Source of the DNA: an uncultured Bacilli bacterium
GTDB lineage: Bacteria; Bacillota_I; Bacilli_A; RF39; UBA660
Assembly (NCBI GenBank): GCA_947625505.1
Contig: CANQON010000009.1
Coordinates: forward strand, 1 to 56,119
Direction of reading: 5' to 3'
DNA length: 56,119 nt
This document shows, one piece after another, positions 49,889 through 56,119 of the stretch; the first letter of the stretch is position 1; the number at the start of each line of letters is the position of its first letter. Position numbers and translations under genes: made by a program. Under the pieces are notes generated by a model. It did no database searches, was not told the DNA's origin, and saw only the letters and a list, made by a program, of their open reading frames with translations.

Positions 49889-49916
49889 ATTATATCATAA
49901 AAAGTTCATTTCGTAA
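49889..49916 (-). promoter_or_regulatory. Promoter of the peptide-modification operon
   Basis: Leftward TTACGA, 16-base spacer, perfect TATAAT; AAAGGAG then the ATG at 49,865. Confidence 0.7.
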
Positions 49917-49950
49917 CACAAAATGTGTGACTTACGTTATGTAATACATA
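49912..49950. promoter_or_regulatory. Operator-like inverted repeats between divergent genes
   Basis: GTAACACA-AAA-TGTGTGAC (49,913-49,931, one mismatch) overlaps the -35 of the leftward promoter, nested in CGTAA...TTACG (49,912-49,936). A 13-bp palindrome TATGTAATACATA follows (49,938-49,950) upstream of the RHH gene. Likely binding sites of the RHH protein. Confidence 0.55.
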
Positions 49951-49980
49951 TTAGTTACAATTTTTTTAGGAGGAACATTT

Positions 49981-50175
49981 ATGGAAAAATTTAAATTACC
50001 TAATATTAATGAAGAAAAATCTGTATTAAAAACCATACGTTTAAAGCTTACAACACTTAATAAAATTGAAAAAATATCTCAAAAAAGTAATATATCTGTA
50101 AATAGATTAATTAATGAGTGTATAGAATTTGCTTTAAATAATCTAAGCGATGATGAATTAAAAAAGTTTAAATAA
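49981..50175 (+). CDS. Ribbon-helix-helix regulator divergent from the peptide operon
   Basis: A 64-residue protein with KTIRLKLTTLNKIEKI and ISVNRLINECIEFAL, a CopG/Arc-type ribbon-helix-helix fold. AGGAGG precedes the ATG. It starts 115 bases from the precursor gene on the opposite strand, with palindromes between, so it probably represses itself and the operon. Confidence 0.72.
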   Translation: MEKFKLPNINEEKSVLKTIRLKLTTLNKIEKISQKSNISVNRLINECIEFALNNLSDDELKKFK

Positions 50176-50210
50176 AAAAAGTTAGATAGTCTGTGCATCT
50201 AACTTTTTAT
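50174..50210 (+). terminator. Terminator of the RHH gene
   Basis: AAAAGTTAGAT/ATCTAACTTTT stem, 11 bp, 9-base loop. Confidence 0.8.
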
Positions 50211-50220
50211 TATTAATAAG

Positions 50221-50400
50221 TTAAAGTAACAATAAACAAAGGATAATAGCAATTAGAATAATAACAATTAAAATAATTAATAAAATATTTATTGGTGAAT
50301 TTACTTTAGTAACTAAGTCTGTTTCATTTTCACTATCAGCTATTTCTTCGTAATCTTCATCAATATATTCACTTTCATTAACAGGTGTATTATTATTCAT
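50221..50400 (-). CDS. Small membrane protein coupled to ezrA
   Basis: 59 residues: acidic N-terminus (NESEYIDEDYEEIADSENETD) and one C-terminal membrane helix (about residues 37-59). ATG 50,400 lies inside the last codons of ezrA (ATGAATAA, 8-base overlap) with GGGAG upstream, so it is translationally coupled and may be a partner of EzrA. Not recognised. Confidence 0.62.
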   Translation of the reverse strand: MNNNTPVNESEYIDEDYEEIADSENETDLVTKVNSPINILLIILIVIILIAIILCLLLL

Positions 50401-52126
50401 ATGATTCTCCCTCATTATCAGGTTTATACATCTTAAGTAATCTATCATATATACCTGGTTCTATCTTATTTAATAAATTAATTGTTAATTCTAAAGATTT
50501 TTGATATTCTCCCTTTAAAAATAACTGTTCAGCTAAATTTAATTTATTACTCAATCCATCAAAACTACTACGATATCTATTACCATAGATAATAACTGTT
50601 TCAGCAAAAGCTGCTGTACGTAATAATTCTCTAGTTTTAGAGTACAATTTTAAAACTAAATCACGAGCAGTATCAACTCTAGTATTTAAAACACTAATTG
50701 TTATAGGTTTCTTATCTAACTCTTTAACAATCTCACGAATCGCACTACTAGCTTCATTTAATTCTACATAATAGCTTTGTGGAATAACAGGAAGATTATA
50801 TTCACGCATCTTTAATTTAGCATCTTTTAAAACAACTTTAATCTCTTCTAATTGTTGACGAGCTCTTACTTCATCTTCACGCATATTACCTAAAGTATCT
50901 AAAGTTGAATCTAAACGATCTTCTAAAGTAGCTAATCTATTAATAAGTAATTCTAACTCTTTTAGCATTTTCGAATAAGCAAAAGTATTCTTCATCATAT
51001 GTTCTGCTAAACTCTGATAATCCTCATCAATAACTTGTAATTCCGCATATATTTGTTTTAAAGTATTAATACTATCTTCTGATAAATTATAAACATTTTT
51101 TAGATCTTCTAATTGAGCAAAGATATCATTAACAACTTCATTTACTTTAGCTAATTTATTTTTAAAATTATTATTTGTTTCATTATAAGAGGCACGAGCA
51201 TTCTTCTCTTTCTCAAAATCAGCAAATAAAGATTCAAAATAATCTAATAAAACTTTTAACTCAAATAAACTATCTTCAAGATTTAATTCTTGGGTACGAA
51301 CAATTATATCATTAATCTTCTTATTAGCTTCATCAACATTATATTCAACATTTAAATAATCTAATGGATAATTAGCTTTTAGCATTTTATTATAGACATC
51401 TTCTACTTCAGCTATCTTCTTTGGTAAAACACTCTTACTAAGAAGTAATATAGAAGGTACTTCATCAATAACAATACTCATATGTTTTAATAAATCATCA
51501 ATATTTTTTAAAACACCATTTACTTCCGTATAATCATTATTATCCATAATAGCTTCAAAATCTTCAAAATGTTTAGATATTAATTCAAAGCGATTAGCAA
51601 TAATAGGTGCGATATTACCAAATTCATTCTTACTATCCTCAAATTTTTGATGTAATTCACGGAATTTTACTTTAAAATCCGTAATAATAACTCTACTTCT
51701 TTCTTCACTAGAAGTTATCTCTTTTATTTCTCCTAATAAAAAGTCTGAATTAGTTCTTACTTTATATAATTCCATCTCTAATTTAGCTATCTTATATAAA
51801 GCAGTCTTATAATCTTTTTGTGATAATGAATATTCTGTTTCTAACATCATATCTGTTAATTTAGGAATTTGTTCATCTTTTATAATTTGTAATCTTTTAG
51901 TCCACTCTTTATACATAGCTTCCACTTTTTCATTTTTTAAAAAAGCTTCGACTTTAGCTAGTTCAGGTATAATTGGTGAAGAATCAATCTTATTCTTTTC
52001 AATTTCTAATTCACTTAAAGACTTTTTAATACGTTTTGTCTTACGGCTACGAACAAAATATATGGCTGATATTAAGAAAATTATAGCTACTACAGCCATA
52101 GTTATAATAACTAATGTCTCGTTCAT
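50393..52126 (-). CDS. ezrA: Septation ring formation regulator
   Basis: A 577-residue protein with an N-terminal membrane helix (residues 5-25, LVIITMAVVAIIFLISAIYF) and a long cytoplasmic coiled-coil, spectrin-like body, as in EzrA, which restrains FtsZ ring formation and helps divisome assembly. ATG 52,126 follows AGGTGAT. The gene is divergent from rpsD, the same neighbourhood as in Bacillus. Confidence 0.93.
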   Translation of the reverse strand: MNETLVIITMAVVAIIFLISAIYFVRSRKTKRIKKSLSELEIEKNKIDSSPIIPELAKVEAFLKNEKVEAMYKEWTKRLQIIKDEQIPKLTDMMLETEYSLSQKDYKTALYKIAKLEMELYKVRTNSDFLLGEIKEITSSEERSRVIITDFKVKFRELHQKFEDSKNEFGNIAPIIANRFELISKHFEDFEAIMDNNDYTEVNGVLKNIDDLLKHMSIVIDEVPSILLLSKSVLPKKIAEVEDVYNKMLKANYPLDYLNVEYNVDEANKKINDIIVRTQELNLEDSLFELKVLLDYFESLFADFEKEKNARASYNETNNNFKNKLAKVNEVVNDIFAQLEDLKNVYNLSEDSINTLKQIYAELQVIDEDYQSLAEHMMKNTFAYSKMLKELELLINRLATLEDRLDSTLDTLGNMREDEVRARQQLEEIKVVLKDAKLKMREYNLPVIPQSYYVELNEASSAIREIVKELDKKPITISVLNTRVDTARDLVLKLYSKTRELLRTAAFAETVIIYGNRYRSSFDGLSNKLNLAEQLFLKGEYQKSLELTINLLNKIEPGIYDRLLKMYKPDNEGESYE

Positions 52127-52143
52127 ATTATCACCTATTATTA

Positions 52144-52172
52144 AGTATATCATAAAATGAGTATTTTTTCGA
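52144..52172 (-). promoter_or_regulatory. Promoter of ezrA
   Basis: Leftward TCGAAA, 17-base spacer, TATACT, 18 bases from the ATG. Confidence 0.5.
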
Positions 52173-52186
52173 CTATTATCTATAAA

Positions 52187-52241
52187 TTATCATTGATATT
52201 TTTAGATAAAATAATTATTTTGCTTGACATATCAATGATAA
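52187..52241. repeat. 13-bp inverted repeat between ezrA and rpsD promoters
   Basis: TTATCATTGATAT (52,187-52,199) and ATATCAATGATAA (52,229-52,241), perfect, 29-base gap. The right arm overlaps the rpsD promoter. Confidence 0.75.
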
Positions 52242-52252
52242 AATAATATAAT
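52224..52252 (+). promoter_or_regulatory. Consensus vegetative promoter of rpsD
   Basis: TTGACA, 17-base spacer, TATAAT: a perfect sigma-A promoter. Confidence 0.92.
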
Positions 52253-52257
52253 TATAA

Positions 52258-52396
52258 CTGCGATGAAAGCAGCGCTCTCTTTAGATATATAATGTGTTTA
52301 TTACCTATAGGGGTTATTTGTAACCTAGCTGCAAGGTGAACATATTTAAGTTAAACACCCTATATATCTAGAAGATTGCTTCATTCATCAAGAAGG
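52258..52396 (+). ncRNA. Ribosomal protein S4 autoregulatory leader
   Basis: The leader of rpsD folds into a closing pairing between GATGAAAGCA and TGCTTCATTCATC-type ends, an internal perfect stem TAGATATATA / TATATATCTA, and a small GGTTA/TAACC hairpin. In B. subtilis S4 binds its own leader to repress rpsD; the position and fold agree, though I cannot test against the model. Confidence 0.65.
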
Positions 52397-52409
52397 AAGG
52401 AGAATGAAG

Positions 52410-53012
52410 ATGTCAAGATATACTGGCTCAAGTTACAAAGTATCACGTCGTTTAGGTTTCTCTACATTAGAAACTGGTGCTGAACTAGCTAAGAAACCTT
52501 ATATTCCAGGTCAACATGGAAGTAAACGTGGTAAAAAATTATCTGATTATGGTACACAATTACAAGAAAAACAAAAAGTAAGATTTATGTATGGTCTTAG
52601 TGAAAAACAATTTAGACATGTTTTTGAAAAGGCTGGAAAAATGAAAGGTGTTCATGGTGAAAACTTATTAGTATTACTTGAAAGTCGTTTAGATAACCTA
52701 GTTTATCGTTTAGGTTTCTCAAATACTCGTAAAGGTGCTAGACAATTAGTTAACCATGGTCATATTACTGTTAATGGTAAGAAAGTTGATATTCCATCTT
52801 ATACTTGTAAACCAGGCGATGTAATCGCTGTTAAAGAATCAGATAAAGAATTAAAAGTAATTAAAGAAGCTTTAGAAGCTCTAACTAAGAGAGTTGACTT
52901 TGTTAAATATGATGAAAACAAAATGTCAGGAACTTACTTAAGAGTACCACAAAGAAGCGAATTAAATGCTGATGTAAATGAATCATTAATTGTTGAATTC
53001 TACAACAGATAA
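52410..53012 (+). CDS. rpsD: 30S ribosomal protein S4
   Basis: About 200 residues, [18 protein letters not shown], then [15 protein letters not shown] and the S4 domain ([28 protein letters not shown]). It is a primary rRNA-binding protein of the 30S subunit. Version without the zinc-binding cysteines. ATG 52,410 agrees with the family (MARYTGP) and lies seven bases after GGAG; ATG 52,404 is two codons upstream. Confidence 0.98.
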   Translation: MSRYTGSSYKVSRRLGFSTLETGAELAKKPYIPGQHGSKRGKKLSDYGTQLQEKQKVRFMYGLSEKQFRHVFEKAGKMKGVHGENLLVLLESRLDNLVYRLGFSNTRKGARQLVNHGHITVNGKKVDIPSYTCKPGDVIAVKESDKELKVIKEALEALTKRVDFVKYDENKMSGTYLRVPQRSELNADVNESLIVEFYNR

Positions 53013-53043
53013 AAAAGACTACCAAAAATTGGTAGTTTTTTTA
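53011..53043. terminator. Bidirectional terminator between rpsD and tyrS
   Basis: ACTACCAA/TTGGTAGT stem, 3-base loop, A run on one side and T run on the other. Serves both convergent genes. Confidence 0.9.
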
Positions 53044-54264
53044 TTCAAATAATCCCATATAATATTTCTTTTTTCCTCGTCTAATAATAATAGCTTTTCC
53101 TTCAAGCGCTACATCTTTACTAATTAACATGTTCTCATCAGTTACTTTATTACCATTTAAAGTAATAGATCCAGCATTTAAGAATTCTCTAGCTTCTCTT
53201 CTACTAGTTGCAATATTATTATTAACAAGTAATTCAATTAAGGTACATTCTGTAGCTTTAAAATTAGGTACGTCTTTAAGGCCATCTAAAGTTTCACTTA
53301 AACTTAGTTCATTAATGTTACCACTAAATAAGGCTTCACTAATATGTACGGCTTTCTTAAATTCTTCTTCTCCATGTAAGAAAGTTATAACTTCATGCGC
53401 TAAAGCTTTTTGCGCTATTCTCTCTTCAGGCTTTTCATTATGTTTTTGCTCAATAGCTTCAATTTCTTCTTTACTTAAGAAAGTTAATTTCTTTAAGTAA
53501 TCAATAACACATTTATCATCAGTATTAATTAGGTATTGATATAATTCATAACTAGATGTTTTATTTTTATCTAACCATAAAGCATTACCTTCTGTTTTAC
53601 CAAATTTTACACCATTAGCGTCTAATACTAAAGGCATTGTCATACCAAATAATTCAACATCATTTTTCTTACGAGCTAATTCAATACCTGTTGTAATATT
53701 TCCCCATTGATCAGATCCTGCTACTTGTAATGTTACTCCCTTGTCTTCATATAAATGAACAAAATCCATACCTTGAAGTAAAGTATAAGCAAATTCACAG
53801 AAAGTAATTCCTGAATCTAAACGACGATTAATGATATCTTTATCTAACATATAGTTAACATTAATATATTTACCATAATCTCTTAAGAAATCTAAGATAC
53901 TGATATCTTTTGTCCAATCATAGTTATTTACTACTTCAAAGCCAAAAATTTGTTTAGCTTGTCGTGTTAATCCTTCAACATTTTTTAAGACTTCCTCTTT
54001 AGATATCATTTGTCTTTCTTGAGATGGTTTAGGATCACCTATTAATCCTGTAGCGCCTCCTATTAATAAAATAGGATGATGTCCATATTTAGCAAGTCTT
54101 GTCGCTATTAAAAAAGATGAAAAATGTCCAATATGCATAGAATCAGCTGTTGGATCTGTTCCAATATAAAAAGTTAATTCTTCTTCATTTAATTTTTTTT
54201 CTAATTCAGGACTACTTATATCTTTAATAAGTCCACGCCATTTTAAATCTTCATATAATGTCAT
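53041..54264 (-). CDS. tyrS: Tyrosyl-tRNA synthetase
   Basis: A 407-residue class I synthetase: the HIGH motif in DSMHIGHFSSF (about residues 42-52), KFGKTEGNALW as the KMSKS-like loop (about 225-235), and a C-terminal S4-type domain (SRREAREFLNAGSITLNG). It charges tRNA-Tyr. AGGAGG precedes the ATG. Only 9 bases separate it from the dUTPase gene, so no T-box leader is present here. Confidence 0.97.
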   Translation of the reverse strand: MTLYEDLKWRGLIKDISSPELEKKLNEEELTFYIGTDPTADSMHIGHFSSFLIATRLAKYGHHPILLIGGATGLIGDPKPSQERQMISKEEVLKNVEGLTRQAKQIFGFEVVNNYDWTKDISILDFLRDYGKYINVNYMLDKDIINRRLDSGITFCEFAYTLLQGMDFVHLYEDKGVTLQVAGSDQWGNITTGIELARKKNDVELFGMTMPLVLDANGVKFGKTEGNALWLDKNKTSSYELYQYLINTDDKCVIDYLKKLTFLSKEEIEAIEQKHNEKPEERIAQKALAHEVITFLHGEEEFKKAVHISEALFSGNINELSLSETLDGLKDVPNFKATECTLIELLVNNNIATSRREAREFLNAGSITLNGNKVTDENMLISKDVALEGKAIIIRRGKKKYYMGLFE

Positions 54265-54273
54265 ATATACCTC

Positions 54274-54753
54274 CTAATAATCACTATTTAATCTATTTAA
54301 CACAACTTCTTGTTTTTTACTAATTGCGTCTATTGCTTCATCTTCTTTTAAATCTAATAATTTACCTATTGTTAATAAAAGAATAAATATTTCTTTTACT
54401 AAAGCACTATTCATATTATGCAATAAACTAGTACTTTTAAGATATAAATCATTAATTACTTCTAAAAGTTTAGTATCTTCTTTAGGTTCTAATACTTCTA
54501 ACTTCATATCTAAATCATGATAAAAAGTTAATATGCCTGTTAAGCAATCAGCATAGTCTTCCAAAACTAATTCTTTGTTAGGTTTTTTAATTGTCCAATA
54601 TTTAAAGCATTTTGTTTCATTAACAAATTCTCCTAATTCAACTAAAAAACCAATATTATTTTTTTCTTTATAATCTAATACATCTTTATATTTTATATGA
54701 AAAATATCATCTATTTCTTTATTTTTCATATAGATTTTTTCCCATTTACTCAT
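54274..54753 (-). CDS. Dimeric dUTPase (dUTPase_2 / MazG-like)
   Basis: About 159 residues with the all-helical MazG-like pattern: FLVELGEFVNETKCFKYW (metal-binding Glu pair) and LEDYADCLTGILTF (EDxAD type) typical of dimeric dUTPases of Firmicutes. It hydrolyses dUTP to dUMP. ATG 54,753 overlaps the deoC stop by 8 bases (ATGAGTAA); ATG 54,729 is an alternative. Coupled to deoC, forming a small nucleotide-metabolism unit. Confidence 0.8.
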   Translation of the reverse strand: MSKWEKIYMKNKEIDDIFHIKYKDVLDYKEKNNIGFLVELGEFVNETKCFKYWTIKKPNKELVLEDYADCLTGILTFYHDLDMKLEVLEPKEDTKLLEVINDLYLKSTSLLHNMNSALVKEIFILLLTIGKLLDLKEDEAIDAISKKQEVVLNRLNSDY

Positions 54754-55465
54754 GTTCATGACATTCACACTCATCTTCATCACAGTGACATTCATGATCA
54801 TGATGGCATTCATGTTTTTTAGGTTTTGATTTCATAATACTTACACCACTACTAGTACCTATTCTGGTAGCGCCTGCTTTAATCATAGCTTCCATTGTTT
54901 CTAAATCACGAATACCTCCACTAGCTTTAATCTCTAATACTTCACCTTTATGTTTATTTATTAATTCTACATCTTCAACACGTGCTCCATATTCACTAAA
55001 TCCTGTTGATGTTTTAATAAAATTAACAAATGTTTCATTACATATTTCAGTCATCTTAATTATTTCTTCTTTAGTTAATAAACAAGTTTCAATAATTACT
55101 TTTAATGTCTTACCATCAATAGCGTCTCTAATTTCTTCTATTTCATCTTTAACATATTCATAATCTTTATTTTTTAAAGCAGCTATATTAATAACCATAT
55201 CTATTTCATTAGCGCCATTAGATACAGCATCAATAGCTTCATATACTTTTACTTCTTTAGTATTCATTCCCATAGGGAATCCTATTACCGTACATACTTC
55301 AACACTTGTACCCTTAAGTAATTCTTTAGCTAATTTAACATAATAAGGATATACACATACTGAAGCAAAATGAAATTTTATTGCTTCATTACATAATGTT
55401 TCAATATCTTTTAAAGTTGCTGTATTTTTTAAGTTTGTATGATCTATATAATTATTTAATTCCAT
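54746..55465 (-). CDS. deoC: Deoxyribose-phosphate aldolase with metal-rich tail
   Basis: A 239-residue class I aldolase that cleaves 2-deoxyribose-5-phosphate. The Schiff-base Lys is in FIKTSTGF (about residue 150) and the second Lys in IKASGGIR (about residue 180). The core ends near residue 215; an extra about 22 residues (HECHHDHECHCDEDECEC) are rich in His, Cys and acidic residues, unlike ordinary DeoC, and may bind metal. Start MELNNYIDHT matches the family. Confidence 0.93.
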   Translation of the reverse strand: MELNNYIDHTNLKNTATLKDIETLCNEAIKFHFASVCVYPYYVKLAKELLKGTSVEVCTVIGFPMGMNTKEVKVYEAIDAVSNGANEIDMVINIAALKNKDYEYVKDEIEEIRDAIDGKTLKVIIETCLLTKEEIIKMTEICNETFVNFIKTSTGFSEYGARVEDVELINKHKGEVLEIKASGGIRDLETMEAMIKAGATRIGTSSGVSIMKSKPKKHECHHDHECHCDEDECECHEHE

Positions 55466-55473
55466 AATCTCAC

Positions 55474-56112
55474 CTATAATCTTTCTTTTAATTCTTTAAA
55501 TTCATCTATCTTATTATATTTATTACTATCATATTGGTGTTCATAATCATAAAGGATAGCTGGCATACCTACTTTAAGAGCTCCTTCATAATCATATGGT
55601 AAACGATCTCCTATCATTAAACAGTCTTTTATGTCTAATTCTTCTGAAGCTTTATAATAAGCTTCAGGATGTGGTTTAATCTTAACAAGATCGCCTCCAA
55701 TTATTTTATTAAAATACTTTTTAATTCCTACTACTTCTAATCTTTTAGCTTGAACATCAGTATAATAATTTGTTAATACGTATAATTCATATTTATGACT
55801 TAAATAATCTAAAGTATCTTTTACTTCATCACTAACAGGATCAGTCCAATAATTAGCAATATGATAATTTAATTCTTTAATTAATCGCATATCATAATTA
55901 GTATTTAACTTATCATTAATATAACTTAATAAATGTTTATCTTCTAGGATATAGCCATCCTTTTCATATTCACCTATAACATCATATATATCATAAGCTC
56001 TATCTAAATCATATCCATATCCTAATTTATCTAATAATTTAGCATATTCTTTAATATAATCTTCATTAAACATTAATAAAGTATTATCTATATCAAATAC
56101 AATTCTTTTCAT
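55474..56112 (-). CDS. HAD-superfamily phosphatase
   Basis: A 212-residue HAD hydrolase: motif I FDIDNTLL (residues 6-13), motif II LTNYY (about 113), motif III Lys in KIKPHPEAYY (about 150), motif IV MIGDRLPYDYEGA (about 170). An alpha-helical cap lies between I and II. Probably dephosphorylates a small phosphate ester; substrate unknown. Nine bases upstream of deoC, so likely one transcript with deoC, dUTPase and tyrS. It starts 7 bases from the window end. Confidence 0.88.
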   Translation of the reverse strand: MKRIVFDIDNTLLMFNEDYIKEYAKLLDKLGYGYDLDRAYDIYDVIGEYEKDGYILEDKHLLSYINDKLNTNYDMRLIKELNYHIANYWTDPVSDEVKDTLDYLSHKYELYVLTNYYTDVQAKRLEVVGIKKYFNKIIGGDLVKIKPHPEAYYKASEELDIKDCLMIGDRLPYDYEGALKVGMPAILYDYEHQYDSNKYNKIDEFKELKERL

Positions 56113-56119
56113 ATATCAC

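Noticed and set aside
52404-52409. Start of rpsD at 52,404
   Set aside because: Adds two residues before the conserved MxRYTG start and lies too close to the ribosome site.
53041-54273. T-box riboswitch expected before tyrS
   Set aside because: Only nine bases separate tyrS from the dUTPase gene; no T-box fold can fit.

Overview
The window comes from the chromosome of an AT-rich, low-GC Gram-positive bacterium of the Bacilli type that forms spores. It uses the standard code: TGG encodes Trp and TGA is a stop. Sporulation is indicated by an alpha/beta-type small acid-soluble spore protein gene with a sigma-G-like promoter and by a recognisable 5' piece of cotE (outer spore coat). The order cotE/miaB/SASP/thiI/ezrA/rpsD/tyrS resembles two Bacillus subtilis neighbourhoods (miaB-ymcA-cotE-mutS and sspA-thiI-ezrA-rpsD-tyrS). 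Gut Erysipelotrichales/RF39-like lineages would fit, but the genus cannot be fixed from this sequence alone.

Region A (1 to about 37,513) is most of an integrated conjugative element, almost entirely transcribed leftward. Its right end is a control region (35,544-36,008): a divergent LexA/CI-like S24 repressor, a perfect 22-bp palindrome, and an attenuator-like hairpin ahead of the leftward operon. Then come early genes (zinc-ribbon proteins, a sigma factor, a SprT-like metalloprotease, a DUF927-type helicase/primase), a Fic protein and a HipA-like kinase, two SSBs, SpoVG, a sortase with a thioester/Cna-B adhesin, the type IV secretion machine (two pilin-like peptides, VirB6-, PrgI/VirB3- and VirB4-like proteins, an M23 cell-wall hydrolase), a likely oriT (13,511-14,260), two ribbon-helix-helix proteins and a 3-histidine relaxase, a CAP-domain protein, the coupling protein VirD4, a DnaG-like primase and topoisomerase III. 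No integrase is visible; it should lie beyond base 1.

The element/chromosome boundary lies inside cotE. Its first ~43 codons are intact and in place next to the miaB locus, and then the reading frame enters foreign sequence. The element therefore splits a sporulation gene, as skin-type elements do, so excision during sporulation is worth testing.

Region B (37,484-44,952) is chromosomal: the cotE fragment, an ABC-F ATPase behind a leader-peptide attenuator, miaB, a LysM-GH25 lysozyme lipoprotein, SASP, thiI and an NlpC/P60 hydrolase.

Region C (44,971-50,210) is an accessory island between thiI and ezrA. It is a six-gene leftward operon encoding a Ser/Gly-rich precursor-like peptide with a four-cysteine C-terminus, an HPr-kinase-like protein, PqqD, an S26-type peptidase, a nucleotidyltransferase and a tandem TupA-like ATP-grasp protein. 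A ribbon-helix-helix gene diverges from it. It looks like an uncharacterised peptide-modification system.

Region D (50,221-56,112) is core: ezrA, rpsD with an S4-type leader, tyrS, a dimeric dUTPase, deoC with a His/Cys/Glu-rich tail, and a HAD phosphatase. All functions are read from motifs by eye; no database search was possible.
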